Origin: Nonomuraea ceibae | GTDB lineage: Bacteria > Actinomycetota > Actinomycetes > Streptosporangiales > Streptosporangiaceae | Assembly: GCF_019396325.1 (NCBI RefSeq) | Contig: NZ_JAHKRO010000025.1 | Span: forward strand, 1 to 64,000 | Reading direction: 5' to 3' | DNA length: 64,000 bases | In this document: in pieces, positions 1 through 9,033 of the stretch | Layout of the letters: each line of letters starts with the position of its first letter | Position numbering within the stretch: the stretch's first letter is position 1 | The notes under the pieces: model-generated | Database searches by the model: none | Seen by the model: only the letters and a program-made list of their open reading frames with translations | Told to the model about the DNA's origin: nothing | Position numbers and translations under genes: made by a program

Positions 1-1
1 G

Positions 2-1816
2 GCGGCCGACGACACCGGCGAGCCGGCCGCCGTCCTGCGGGCCGCCGGGCGGCTGGGCGCGGGCCTGCCCGACCTCGACCCGGCGGAGGCGGCCGGGCTG
101 CTGCGGATCGACGGCGACCGGCTCGTCTTCGGCCATCCGCTGATGAGGAGCGCCGCCTACCAGGGGGCGACGGCCAGCCGGCGGGCCGAGGCGCACCGCG
201 CGCTGGCGGAGGTCCTGGACGGCGACCGGCGGGCCTGGCATCTCGCGGCGGCGGCGACGGGCCCCGACGAGCGGGTGGCCGCCGCTCTGGAGAGCACGGC
301 GCTGCGGGCCGGGGAGCGGCGCGGCCACGCGGCCGTCGCCGCCGCCTACGAACGCGCCGCCGCCCTCACCCCCGACCCGGTCACGCGTGAGCGCAGGCTG
401 CTGGCCGCGGCCCGCGCCGCCGCCGACGCGGGCCAGTTCGAGCGGGCCGACCGCCTGACCGGCCAGGTCGGCGCCTCGGCGGAGGCCGCCGCGCTCAAGG
501 CGGTGATCGCCGACGGGCTGGGCCGGACGGAGGAGGCGCACGCCCTGCTGTTCGAGTCGGCCGGGCAGGTCACCCCGGCGGAGCTGCCCGCCCTGCTGCG
601 CGGCGCCGCGCGGGCGGCCTGGCGGGCCAACGACTTCGCGGCGCTCGACCGGATCGCCGCCTGCGTGCCGCCTGACTCCGACGTGCACCGGCTGGCCACG
701 GCGGCGCTGGCCACCAACCGGCTCGACGACGGCGGCATCGAGACGCTGAGGGAGCTGCTGGCCGGGCCGCCGCACGACGACCTCCAGGACCGGCTGCTGT
801 TCGCCCGGCTGCACCTGGTCATCGGCGACATGGAGGGCGCGATACGCCTGGCTTCCGCGCTGGAGCGGGAGTGCCGGGCGCGGGGGGCGCTCGGCGTGCT
901 GCCCGCCGTGCAGGCCGTGCTGGCGCGGACCCTGCTGTTCACCGGCCGCCACGCCGACGCGCGTGCCACGCTGGCCGACGGGCTGCAGATCGCCGCCGAC
1001 ACCTGCCAGCGCATGCCGCGCATCGAGCTGTCGGTGACCCTGGCGGAGCTGGCCGCCGTCGAGGGCGACGAGGAGCGCTGCCGGGAGCTGGCGGCCGAGG
1101 CGATCGAGCGTGACCTCGCGCCGAGCGCGGTGCACGCGGTGGTCGCGCTGAGCCTGCTCGACCTGGGCCTGGGGCGGCACGAGGCGGCGCTGGACCGGAT
1201 GGAGTCGGTGGTGTCCGGTTCGCGGCCGATGGGGGTGATGGGGCACCTGCCGATCCTGGTCGAGGCGGCGGTGCGGCTCGGGCGCAGGGGGCCCGCCGAG
1301 GCCGCGACCCGGCTGTTCGCGTCCTGGGCCGGCCGGGTCGCGCAGCCGTGGGCCGAGGCCGTGGCGCTGCGCTGCCGGGCGCTGATCGCCGACGACGCCG
1401 GCCTGTTCGAGCAGGCCGTACGGATGCGGACCTACCCGTTCGAGCAGGCACGGACCGCGCTGCTCTACGGCGAGCGGCTGCGGCGTGACCGGCGCACCGC
1501 CGACGCCCGCGCGCACCTGCGGGGCGCGGCCGAGACGTTCGAGCGGCTGGGCGCGCGTCCCTGGGCGGAGCGGGCGCGGGCCGAGCTGCGCGCCACCGGG
1601 GAGACCCGTGCGGCGCGCGACCACGCGGCGGGGCTGGCCGACCGGCTCACCCCGCAGGAGCTGCAGAGCGTGCGGCTGGCGGCGACCGGGCTGAGCAACA
1701 GGGAGATCGCCGAGCGGCTGTTCGTGAGCCCGCGCACCGTCGGGCACCATCTCTACAAGGCGTATCCCAAGCTGGGCGTCACGACCAGGGCGGAACTCGC
1801 CTCTCTGGGCCTGTGA
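2..1816 (+). CDS. LuxR-family (MalT/STAND-like) transcriptional regulator, 5' partial
   Basis: The reading frame is already open at base 2, so the gene starts upstream of the window; an internal ATG at 143 lies mid-domain and is not the start. The first visible residues include LVFGHPLMRSAAYQ, the conserved segment after the NTPase core of large LuxR/AAA regulators. About 500 residues of Ala/Leu/Arg-rich TPR-like helices follow. The C-terminus (1638-1813) is a clear LuxR helix-turn-helix with LTPQELQSVRLAATGLSNRE and RLFVSPRTVGHHL. It probably binds DNA as a signal-dependent activator; the ligand and targets are unknown. The gene ends just before a hairpin and a convergent tRNA gene. Confidence 0.9.
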   Translation, partial: AADDTGEPAAVLRAAGRLGAGLPDLDPAEAAGLLRIDGDRLVFGHPLMRSAAYQGATASRRAEAHRALAEVLDGDRRAWHLAAAATGPDERVAAALESTALRAGERRGHAAVAAAYERAAALTPDPVTRERRLLAAARAAADAGQFERADRLTGQVGASAEAAALKAVIADGLGRTEEAHALLFESAGQVTPAELPALLRGAARAAWRANDFAALDRIAACVPPDSDVHRLATAALATNRLDDGGIETLRELLAGPPHDDLQDRLLFARLHLVIGDMEGAIRLASALERECRARGALGVLPAVQAVLARTLLFTGRHADARATLADGLQIAADTCQRMPRIELSVTLAELAAVEGDEERCRELAAEAIERDLAPSAVHAVVALSLLDLGLGRHEAALDRMESVVSGSRPMGVMGHLPILVEAAVRLGRRGPAEAATRLFASWAGRVAQPWAEAVALRCRALIADDAGLFEQAVRMRTYPFEQARTALLYGERLRRDRRTADARAHLRGAAETFERLGARPWAERARAELRATGETRAARDHAAGLADRLTPQELQSVRLAATGLSNREIAERLFVSPRTVGHHLYKAYPKLGVTTRAELASLGL

Positions 1817-1822
1817 CGGACG

Positions 1823-1841
1823 GCGGCCCCGAGAGGGCCGC
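1823..1841. terminator. Hairpin between LuxR gene and tRNA-Ala, likely bidirectional terminator
   Basis: A 7-bp perfect stem (GCGGCCC at 1823-1829, GGGCCGC at 1835-1841) with a 5-nt loop begins 6 nt after the LuxR stop and 9 nt beyond the 3' end of the convergent tRNA gene. No long T-tract is present, which is usual for high-GC actinobacterial terminators. Confidence 0.55.
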
Positions 1842-1850
1842 GATGAGGGG

Positions 1851-1923
1851 TGGAGCTATGGGGATTCGAACCCCAGACCTCCTCCATGCCATGGAGGCGC
1901 GCTACCAACTGCGCCATAGCCCC
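1851..1923 (-). tRNA. tRNA-Ala(GGC), copy 1
   Basis: A 73-nt cloverleaf on the minus strand: 7-bp acceptor stem GGGGCTA/TAGCTCC, D stem GCGC, anticodon stem CCTCC/GGAGG with loop ATGGCAT (anticodon GGC, Ala), T arm with GGTTCGAATCC, and discriminator A. The 3' CCA is not encoded (ACCC follows). An identical gene occurs at 33066 and 58455, both on the same strand. The ten bases 5' of this gene (CGCATCGCAA in gene orientation) are shared with copy 2. A possible -10 (TAGACT) lies 16 nt before the mature 5' end. Confidence 0.97.
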
Positions 1924-2017
1924 TTGCGATGCGTGCATCAGTCTAACGGACTCCAGCCACCCCTCTGTACGCCTTTATCCGGCGGCGCGCCCGGCCCGCG
2001 CGCCGCCGGACGGCGTT

Positions 2018-3523
2018 TCAGGAGGTCACGGCGCCCGCCTTGGCGATGAGATCGGCCAGCTCGCCCACCATCGGGTCCTCGGCCGCGCCCGCCAGCCGCC
2101 TGGCGTGCTCGCCGAGCGCGGGCAGGCCGAGCCCGAACGCCTCCCCGTCGCGCATGTGGAGGGCGAACGCGGCGGCCAGCACGTCGACCTGCAGCCGCAG
2201 CGGCGCGCCCTGCCACAGGGTCTCCGCCAGGTCGGCGACGGTCACCGCCCCGGTGGCCTCGCTGGGGGCGCGGGTGTCGGGGTCCTGCCAGCGCACGGTG
2301 GCGGTGGCGAGCTGGCCTTCGGCTCCGGCCTTGAGGCGTACGGAGTACAGCGCGGTGACCGCGTGGCCGGGGCCGATCTCGCCGCCGTCACGCGAGTCGT
2401 CACGGAACTCCTCGGTGGCCAGGGCGCGGTTCTCGTAGCCGAGCAGCCGGTAGCTCTCCACCACCGACGGGTTGAAGACGACCTGCGCCTTGGCGTCGCG
2501 GGCGCGCAGCTCGATGCTGGCGGGCAGCTGGGCGGCGAAGATCTTGTCGGCCTCCTCCTGGGTGGAGACGTAGACGGCCGCGCCGTCGCCGTTGTCGGCG
2601 AGCTGCTCCATCAGCTCGTCGCCGTACTCGCGGCCGACGCCGACGGTCAGGAGCGTGATCCGCCGCCCGGCGTGCTCCTTGACCCGGTCGAGGATGGCCT
2701 GCCAGGCGGTGCTGCCCTGGTTGGCCAGGCCGTCGGAGAGCAGGATGACGCGGTTCGTGGCGGCGGGGCGGTGCGCGGCGGCGGCCTCCCGGTAGCCGAG
2801 GACGAGGCCCGCCTCCAGGTTGGTGCCGCCTTCGGTGGTGAGCTGGTCGACGGCCCGGTGCAGGTCGTCCCTGGCGGTGAGCGGGGTCATCGCGGCCAGC
2901 ACCCTGGCCTGGTCGCTGAAGGCCACGACGGAGACCTGGTCACCGGGGGCGAGCTGGTCGAGCAGCGTGTGCAGGGCCTGCTTGACCAGATCCAGGCGGC
3001 CGGTCTCGGCCATGGAGCCGGAGACGTCGATGACGAAGGTGAGGTTGGCGGGGCGCCGGGCCTCGGCGGAGGAGCGGCGGGTCTGCAGGCCGACGCGCAG
3101 GACGGCCTGCCCCGGCGTGTCGAGGCGGGCGCCGTCGGTGTGAACGGTGAAGCCGTCGTCCGGGGGTTCGGCGTAGTCCTGCTTGAAGGAGTTGACGAAC
3201 TCCTCTGGCCGGATCCGGGCGGGCTCGGGCCAGCGGCCCTCCTGGAGGACGCGGCGCGTGTAGGCGTACGAGGCGGTGTCCACGTCCAGGGCGAACGTGG
3301 AGATCTGCGCCTGGGCCGTGTCCTGTTCCTCGTTCTTCCGGTCGTCCTTGTCCTGCCCGGTCCGGTCCTGCCCTGTCTGGTCCTCGGCCTGGGCCGTGGC
3401 CCGGGGGGCTTCCTGGGGGGCCGCTCGCTCGCCGGCGCTGGGCTGACCTCCGGGGCCGCCGCATGCGGCGAGCGCGAGCAGCCCGGCAATTCCGACAGTT
3501 GCCATTAACGGACGAAATTTCAT
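2018..3523 (-). CDS. YfbK-like von Willebrand factor A (VWA) lipoprotein
   Basis: 501 aa. The start at 3523 is chosen because it gives a lipoprotein signal (MKFRPLM, hydrophobic core, lipobox LALAAC with Cys21) behind a strong GGAGGTGG ribosome site. A polar Gln/Asp-rich linker (about 40-72) precedes the YfbK N-terminal domain (FALDVDTASYAYTRR, about 78-125). A VWA domain follows with an intact MIDAS motif DVSGSM (166-171) and a later DGLAN Asp; the C-terminal ~170 residues fit DUF3520. The family is predicted to be a metal-dependent adhesion or scaffold protein at the outer face of the membrane; the partner is unknown. It is monocistronic and divergent from the asparagine-synthase-like gene. 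Confidence 0.88.
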   Translation of the reverse strand: MKFRPLMATVGIAGLLALAACGGPGGQPSAGERAAPQEAPRATAQAEDQTGQDRTGQDKDDRKNEEQDTAQAQISTFALDVDTASYAYTRRVLQEGRWPEPARIRPEEFVNSFKQDYAEPPDDGFTVHTDGARLDTPGQAVLRVGLQTRRSSAEARRPANLTFVIDVSGSMAETGRLDLVKQALHTLLDQLAPGDQVSVVAFSDQARVLAAMTPLTARDDLHRAVDQLTTEGGTNLEAGLVLGYREAAAAHRPAATNRVILLSDGLANQGSTAWQAILDRVKEHAGRRITLLTVGVGREYGDELMEQLADNGDGAAVYVSTQEEADKIFAAQLPASIELRARDAKAQVVFNPSVVESYRLLGYENRALATEEFRDDSRDGGEIGPGHAVTALYSVRLKAGAEGQLATATVRWQDPDTRAPSEATGAVTVADLAETLWQGAPLRLQVDVLAAAFALHMRDGEAFGLGLPALGEHARRLAGAAEDPMVGELADLIAKAGAVTS

Positions 3524-3649
3524 CGCTTTTGCCACCTCCAGGCCGTATGACGGCTCCGATCCCCGGTGTGGCCGGGCCGGTGACGCAAGCGACGGCAAAC
3601 CGCGATCCACACGTGATCGATTGTGGTGAACCGGTGATATCCGGTAGGC

Positions 3650-5431
3650 ATGGTCGTCGTGCGCGTCTATTTGGGGCTGGCCGCGAAGGGCCACGAGATC
3701 CCCGCCCGTGTCCTGGACAAGGTCCGATCCGTTATCGAGACCGCCTTCCCGGTGCCTCCCGAGGTGATCCGGGGCGGCGAGTGGCACGGCCGGGGGGTGT
3801 CGCTGTTCGGCTGGTCGAACGAGCCCGACGACTCCCGGCAGCCCCCGCTGCTCACCGAGAGCGGCGGGCGGGTCCTCGGGCTGAACGGCCACCTGGCCGA
3901 CCCGGCCGACGCCAACCGGCTGCTCGGCGACCCGTCGGCCGGCGACGTGGGCGGCTGCTTCTCCGCCTGGGTGGCGCGCGACGGCGAGCTGTCGGCCGCG
4001 ACCGCGATCAACCGCGTCTGCCCGGTCTTCTACGCCGAGACGCCCGAGCTGCACGTGGTGGGCAGCCGGGCGCTGCTCGTGCACCTGGCGGCGCAGCAGG
4101 CCGACCGGATCGACCATGACGTGCTCGCCCTCCAGACGATGATCCGCCAGGGCTTCTTCCTGTCGGACGAGACGCCGTACCGGGGAGTGACGGCGCTGCG
4201 CCCGAGCTCGCGAATCGACGTGCGCGACGGGAAGCGGACGATCACCGAGACGCCGCTGCCGGAGGCGGCGGGCGCGCCGGACACGGCGCGGCGCAAGCGG
4301 GCGGCGATCGGCGAGCTGGCCGACGCGCTGCTGGCGACCGTCGCGCCGCTGCGCGACCTGGGCGAGCCGGTCAACCTGGCGCTGACCGGCGGGCGCGACA
4401 CCCGCATCCTGGCCGCGCTGCTGCACGCCGCGCGGGTGCCGTTCCGGGTGACCACGAACGGGCTCGACACGCATCCGGACGTGATCCTGGCCCGGCAGAT
4501 CGCCACCCAGCTCAAGGTCGAGCACACGGTGATCGCCCCGCAGCAGACCGCCGAGCGGGACGCCGTGCTGGTGGAGCACCCGCTGAGCCGGGCGTGGGAG
4601 ACGCTGCGCACCTGCGAGGGCATGACGTCGGCGTACGAGACGATCGTGAGCTACCTCCCCTACTCCGGCAAGCCCACCATGTCCGGGCAGAGCGGTGAGA
4701 CCCTGCGCGCGGGCAGCCTGAACCTGCTCCAGACCGACCTGAGCGACAAGGCCCTGCTGCGCCGGATCAACAACACGTTCTACAAGGACGAGAAGCTGTT
4801 CACCGCCGAGGCGAACGAGCACGCCCGCGCCCTCGCCAAGCCGTGGCAGGCGCGCAAGAACCGGCTGGAGGCGCTGGACCACATCTACATCTGGTACAAG
4901 GTCGGCCGCTGGCAGGCCAGCGCCCGCGCGGGGTCGCTGCGGCGGGGCGACCCGGTCCGGCCGTTCCTGGACAACCGGGTGGTACGGGCCGCGCTGGCGC
5001 TGGACCAGGGCTGGCGACTCTCGGAAGAGGTGATTTATTCGCTTATTTTGAGATTCGCCCCCGAGCTGAGGGATGTCCCCATCGAAGGGAAGCCGTGGCG
5101 GTTCGTCGAAGGGATGAAGCCGCCCCGCTGGTGGGAACGGACCCACGTGCCACCGCCCCACATGCCGACGACCAAGACCGGCGGCGGCTGGAGCTGGCGC
5201 ACCAGCCCCGGCCCCGACCTCACCGACGTGCTGCGGCAGCAGGTGCTCGGCCACCTCGACGCGCTCACCCCCGTGGTGAACCCGGACGAGGTGCGCGCCC
5301 TGTTCGCCGACCCGGTGGTCAAGAAGCCCGCCACCGCCTGGCACCTCTACACGGTCAGCGCCCTCCTGACCGGCACGTACCCCGGCAAGGAGCCCGAGGG
5401 CCTGGAACGGATCCCCGTCTCCAAGCCCTGA
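3650..5431 (+). CDS. Asparagine-synthase-like (AsnB family) protein with altered active sites
   Basis: 593 aa. The N-terminal ~200 residues resemble the Ntn glutaminase fold of class II amidotransferases, but the protein begins MVVVRVYLG, so the Cys nucleophile expected at position 2 is missing. From about 240 there is a PP-loop ATP pyrophosphatase domain with LALTGGRDTRIL in place of the usual SGGxDS, so the last Ser is Thr and an Arg intervenes. This suggests an ATP-dependent amide-forming or adenylating enzyme that does not use glutamine, as in beta-lactam synthetase-type relatives. No precursor peptide or biosynthetic partner is visible beside it. Its stop codon abuts the convergent methyltransferase stop. 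The substrate is unknown. Confidence 0.75.
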   Translation: MVVVRVYLGLAAKGHEIPARVLDKVRSVIETAFPVPPEVIRGGEWHGRGVSLFGWSNEPDDSRQPPLLTESGGRVLGLNGHLADPADANRLLGDPSAGDVGGCFSAWVARDGELSAATAINRVCPVFYAETPELHVVGSRALLVHLAAQQADRIDHDVLALQTMIRQGFFLSDETPYRGVTALRPSSRIDVRDGKRTITETPLPEAAGAPDTARRKRAAIGELADALLATVAPLRDLGEPVNLALTGGRDTRILAALLHAARVPFRVTTNGLDTHPDVILARQIATQLKVEHTVIAPQQTAERDAVLVEHPLSRAWETLRTCEGMTSAYETIVSYLPYSGKPTMSGQSGETLRAGSLNLLQTDLSDKALLRRINNTFYKDEKLFTAEANEHARALAKPWQARKNRLEALDHIYIWYKVGRWQASARAGSLRRGDPVRPFLDNRVVRAALALDQGWRLSEEVIYSLILRFAPELRDVPIEGKPWRFVEGMKPPRWWERTHVPPPHMPTTKTGGGWSWRTSPGPDLTDVLRQQVLGHLDALTPVVNPDEVRALFADPVVKKPATAWHLYTVSALLTGTYPGKEPEGLERIPVSKP

Positions 5432-5932
5432 TCAGGCCAGCGCCCGCTCCTCCACCCTGATCCGCACCGTGAGCAGGGCCGCGTTCGCCACGGTGAAGGC
5501 GAGCGCGGTCAGCCACGCGGTGTGCACCAGCGGCAGCGCGATCCCCTCCACGACCACCGCGACGTAGTTGGGATGGCGCAGCCACCGGTACGGCCCCGAC
5601 GTGACGAGCGGCACGCCCGGCAGCACGACCACCCGCGTGTTCCAGCGCCTGCCCAGGCTGGCGATGCACCACCAGCGCAACGCCTGGGCGAGCAGCACGA
5701 GCGCGAGCATCGGCCAGCCCAGCGCCGGCAGGAACGGCCGCCCCAGCAGCCACACCTCCGCCGGCGCCGCCACCAGCAGGCCCACGTGCGCCGCGACGAT
5801 CCACGGATAGTGCCGCCCGCCGTGCTCGACCCCGCCCCGCGAGCGCGCCCACGCCAGGTTGCGGCGGGCCACCACCAGCTCGGCCAGCCGTTCCACGACG
5901 ACCAGCCCGATCAGGACCAGGTACGCGCTCAC
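5432..5932 (-). CDS. Isoprenylcysteine carboxyl methyltransferase (ICMT)-family membrane methyltransferase, SrsB-like
   Basis: 166 aa integral membrane protein with about four hydrophobic segments and the ICMT signature GPYRWLRHPNY near residue 113. The GTG start at 5932 overlaps the TGA of the upstream type III polyketide synthase (GTGA, 4 nt), implying translational coupling. In Streptomyces griseus the related SrsB O-methylates the phenolic lipid made by the type III PKS SrsA. By analogy this protein would methylate the alkylresorcinol-type product of its partner in the membrane. The family and pairing are seen; the substrate is inferred. Confidence 0.82.
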   Translation of the reverse strand: MSAYLVLIGLVVVERLAELVVARRNLAWARSRGGVEHGGRHYPWIVAAHVGLLVAAPAEVWLLGRPFLPALGWPMLALVLLAQALRWWCIASLGRRWNTRVVVLPGVPLVTSGPYRWLRHPNYVAVVVEGIALPLVHTAWLTALAFTVANAALLTVRIRVEERALA

Positions 5933-6948
5933 CAGTGCAGCAGGAGCAGCTCGGCGGAGAACCCCGGTCCCAGGGCGAGCAGCACGGCCGGCTCCCCTGT
6001 GCGGCCGCGCGTCTCCTGCAGCACGTGCAGCACCGACACCGACGACAGGTTGCCGTGCTCGCGCAGCGACCGCCAGGTCACCTCCAGCGCCTCCGGCGGC
6101 AGCGCCAGGTTCGCCACGATCTTGTCGATCACCTTGGGGCCGCCCGGATGGCAGATCCAGGTCCCCACCTGGTCCGGCGTCAGCCCGTAATCGGCGAGGA
6201 ACGTCCTGATGTCCCCGGCCAGCACCGACTCCACGAACGCGGGCAGCCCGGCGTCCAGCACGATGCGGAAGCCGTGACCGCCCACCTCCCAGCCCATCAG
6301 GTGCTCGGTGTCCGGATAGAGCTTGCTGCGCGTCGCCACGACCTCCCGGCCCTCGCCGTGTCCCGTCGCGACCACCGCCCCCGCCCCGTCGCCGAACAGC
6401 CCGCTCGCGACCAGGTTCGCGATCGAGGTGTCGTCCCGCTGGATCGTCAGCGAGCACAGCTCCACGCACACCAGCAACGCCGTCTGCTCCGGCCAGCCAC
6501 GCAGATAGTCGTGCAACCGCGACAGCCCGGACGCCCCCGCCGCGCAGCCCAGCCCGAACACCGGCACCCGCTTCACATCCGCGCGCAATCCCGCCCGCTT
6601 GGCCAGCCGCGCGTCCAGCGACGGCGTCGCCAGCCCCGTCGTGGAGCAGAACACCAGATGGTCGACCTTCTCCGGCGGCAGCCCCGCCCTCTCCAGCGCC
6701 CCCGCGATCGCCCGCTCCCCCAGATCCAGGGCGATCTCGACGTACATCTCGTTGGCCCGCTCGAACGAGTCGAGTTTCGGATAGTCCTCGAGCGGCAGCG
6801 CCAGGTTCCTCCCGGTGACGCCGGTGGCGCTGTGGAAGCGCTTGAGCAGCTCCCCGTCCGCCGCCGTGAGCTGGGAGAACGCCTCGGTGATCTCCTCCTG
6901 CTCGTAGCGGTGGTCCGGCAGAACGGTCTGCACGCCCTGTATGTACAT
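5929..6948 (-). CDS. Type III polyketide synthase (chalcone/stilbene synthase family), SrsA-like
   Basis: 339 aa, slightly short for the family. The catalytic triad is complete: Cys135 in VFGLGCAAGASGLSR, His267 in WICHPGGPKVID, and Asn300 in REHGNLSSVS. The GFGPG-like C-terminal loop appears as LALGPGFSAELLLLHW. Such homodimeric enzymes extend an acyl-CoA starter with malonyl units and cyclise the chain. The coupled ICMT methyltransferase downstream argues for an alkylresorcinol/phenolic-lipid product rather than tetrahydroxynaphthalene. No flavoprotein hydroxylase (SrsC) follows. The gene is divergent from a GlxA-type regulator 43 nt away, which may control it. Confidence 0.92.
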   Translation of the reverse strand: MYIQGVQTVLPDHRYEQEEITEAFSQLTAADGELLKRFHSATGVTGRNLALPLEDYPKLDSFERANEMYVEIALDLGERAIAGALERAGLPPEKVDHLVFCSTTGLATPSLDARLAKRAGLRADVKRVPVFGLGCAAGASGLSRLHDYLRGWPEQTALLVCVELCSLTIQRDDTSIANLVASGLFGDGAGAVVATGHGEGREVVATRSKLYPDTEHLMGWEVGGHGFRIVLDAGLPAFVESVLAGDIRTFLADYGLTPDQVGTWICHPGGPKVIDKIVANLALPPEALEVTWRSLREHGNLSSVSVLHVLQETRGRTGEPAVLLALGPGFSAELLLLHW

Positions 6949-6991
6949 GACCAGTTCTCTGCCGCTGAGAGGCGCGGGCTAACATCCGGAC

Positions 6992-7981
6992 ATGCCCCCG
7001 CCCGCTCCGCCTCCCACGGTCGCCGTCCTCGCCTTCGACAGGATGTCGCCGTTCGAGCTCGGCTGCGTGGTGGAGATCTTCGGCCTGCCCCGGCCCGAGC
7101 TCGGCGTCCCCTGGTACGACCTCAAGGTCTGCGCCGAGACCGCCGGGCCGCTGCGCGCCGTCGGCGGCTTCACCCTCCACGCCGAACACGGCCTCGACAC
7201 GCTCGCCTCGGCCGACACCGTCATCGTGCCCGGCGTCGCCGACGTCCGCGGCCCCGTCTCCGCGCCCCTCGTCGCCGCCCTGCGCCAGGCCCACGAGCGC
7301 GGCGCGCGCATGGTGTCGATCTGCTCCGGCGCGTTCGCCCTCGCCGCCGCCGGCCTCCTCGACGGGCGCGAGGCCACCACCCACTGGAAGTACGCGCCCC
7401 TCCTCCGCGAACGCTTCCCCACCGTCCAGGTCAACCCCTCGGTCCTGTACGTGGACGGCGGCGACGTGCTGACCAGCGCCGGCAGCGCCGCCGGCCTCGA
7501 CCTGCTCCTCCACCTCATCCGCGCCGACCACGGCCCCGGCGTCGCCAACGCCGTCGCCCGCCGCCTCGTCATCCCCCCACACCGGGAAGGCGGGCAGGCC
7601 CAGTACGTGGAGGCGGCGGTGACGCCGGTCGGCGGCGACGACGCCGTGTCCCGCGCCATGTCCTGGGCCCTCGCCCACCTGGCCCACCCCATCACCGTCG
7701 CCGACCTGGCCAGAGCGGCAAGCCTCTCGGAACGCTCCTTCATCCGGCACTTCAAGCGTCAGACCGGCACCAGCCCGCTCCGCTGGGTCATCGCCCAGCG
7801 CATCGCCGCCAGCCTCCCCCTCCTGGAGTCCACGGCCGCCCCGGTCGAGGAGGTCGGCGCCGCCGTAGGCTTCGAAAGCCCGGTCACCTTCCGCCACCAC
7901 TTCACCCGGGCCATGCACACCACCCCCTCCACCTACCGCCGCACCTTCACCACCCCCCGCACCGGCACCCCGCCTTCTTGA
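6992..7981 (+). CDS. GlxA-family regulator (DJ-1/PfpI domain plus AraC-type HTH)
   Basis: 329 aa. The N-terminal ~170 residues form a DJ-1/PfpI-like amidotransferase fold, with the nucleophile-elbow region SICSGAFALAAAGLLDGREA carrying a Cys. The C-terminal ~100 residues are an AraC HTH domain (VADLARAASLSERSFIRHFK and AAVGFESPVTFRHHFTRAMH). Regulators of this type usually activate neighbouring genes on sensing a small metabolite. The 43-nt gap to the divergent type III PKS makes that operon the most likely target. No operator is obvious in the short gap. Confidence 0.9.
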   Translation: MPPPAPPPTVAVLAFDRMSPFELGCVVEIFGLPRPELGVPWYDLKVCAETAGPLRAVGGFTLHAEHGLDTLASADTVIVPGVADVRGPVSAPLVAALRQAHERGARMVSICSGAFALAAAGLLDGREATTHWKYAPLLRERFPTVQVNPSVLYVDGGDVLTSAGSAAGLDLLLHLIRADHGPGVANAVARRLVIPPHREGGQAQYVEAAVTPVGGDDAVSRAMSWALAHLAHPITVADLARAASLSERSFIRHFKRQTGTSPLRWVIAQRIAASLPLLESTAAPVEEVGAAVGFESPVTFRHHFTRAMHTTPSTYRRTFTTPRTGTPPS

Positions 7982-8223
7982 CGGGTCCGCCCGCAAGACG
8001 CTCCATATCGTCGGCATATCAGCGGGCGAATCGGCGGATAAGTCCAGCCACATGCACGGCCGGCCACTTTCGCGGGGGCCTCACGGCAGGCGCGAGCCAC
8101 CGCCCCCGGACACAACTTTCGTGTCAGGAGGTTACAGATGCCTTGCTCGGACTGAGATGCCCATGCGTTCTGTCGGTCCTCCCGCTCACACTCGACGTCG
8201 ACACCACCCATCGAGGAGGAACC

Positions 8224-8874
8224 ATGGCGAGGGGCTCCAGGAGAGGAAACAGCAGAAAGAGATCACACAGGAGGCAGCGGGTGATGCTGGCGGCGTGCAT
8301 CCCGGGCGTCGCCGTCGTCTGGTTCGCCAGCAAGTATCCGGGCTGGGCAGCGGGAATCACCTGTCTGCTCGCCCTGATGTTCATAGGCGCCCTCATCCTT
8401 CGGCATCGCATGATCCAGGCGGAAAGACAGCGGTTCCTGGCCGCCAACGTCGAGCTGGAGAAGGTCGACCGGATGACGGGCACCGCGTTCGAGCATCTCG
8501 TCGCGGAGCGGATGATCGCGGACGGGTTCCGTCAGGTCAGGGAGCGCGGCCGTGCCGGAGATGGCGGGGTGGACATCACGGCCGTCGCTCCGGGGCATGG
8601 CCGGTACGCCGTCCAGTGCAAGCGCTACAGCAAGTCGGTCGGCGCACCGGAAGTGCGTAATTTCCTCGGCGCGCTGGCCAATACCTTCGCCGGTCACACC
8701 GGCGTCCTGGTCACCTCCGGCCGACTCACCAAACAAGCAAGGCTTGAGGCCTTGGGCGCACGGGAGCCACTGATCCTGGTGGAACGCGACCGGCTGGCGG
8801 ACTGGCTTCTGGGCACGTGCTCGTTGCTGCCGGCAAGACCGGCCGGGATCCTGGCTGAGGACGAAGCCACGTAA
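8224..8874 (+). CDS. Membrane-anchored Mrr-like restriction endonuclease
   Basis: 216 aa. ATG 8224 follows GAGGAGGAACC, an ideal ribosome site. A basic N-terminus (residues 2-20) is followed by two membrane segments (about 20-60). A PF04471-like Mrr catalytic domain follows with FEHLVAERM, GGVDITAV (Asp) and the YAVQCKRY motif (QxK), the D-(Q/E)xK core of a PD-nuclease. Such proteins cleave, or are thought to cleave, modified or foreign DNA. It lies 159 nt upstream of the VWA/PP2C/kinase triad on the same strand. Sole-gene homologues of this kind are common in actinomycetes, so membership in the triad system is inference only. Confidence 0.85.
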   Translation: MARGSRRGNSRKRSHRRQRVMLAACIPGVAVVWFASKYPGWAAGITCLLALMFIGALILRHRMIQAERQRFLAANVELEKVDRMTGTAFEHLVAERMIADGFRQVRERGRAGDGGVDITAVAPGHGRYAVQCKRYSKSVGAPEVRNFLGALANTFAGHTGVLVTSGRLTKQARLEALGAREPLILVERDRLADWLLGTCSLLPARPAGILAEDEAT

Positions 8875-9033
8875 CTAGATCGAAATATACGTGATCTCGC
8901 TCCACGAAGAATTATGCAGGCCCAGGGCCCTATGCTGGACATAGATCGTTCCAATCTCTACGCATCCCCTCCCCCGTATGGCCCCCTGCTGGCCGATGCG
9001 GACCGCCCTGCGTTTCGCGAAAGGACTGGGCCT

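Noticed and set aside
1850-3508. Very long open frame on the plus strand opposite the VWA lipoprotein
   Set aside because: It begins inside the tRNA gene and reads Gly/Leu/Val-rich antisense composition typical of high-GC shadows; the minus-strand VWA protein has real motifs.
5935-8223. Upstream extension of the Mrr-like gene across the PKS and GlxA genes
   Set aside because: The extension is antisense or out-of-frame to two clearly coding genes; the true start has its own ribosome site at 8224.
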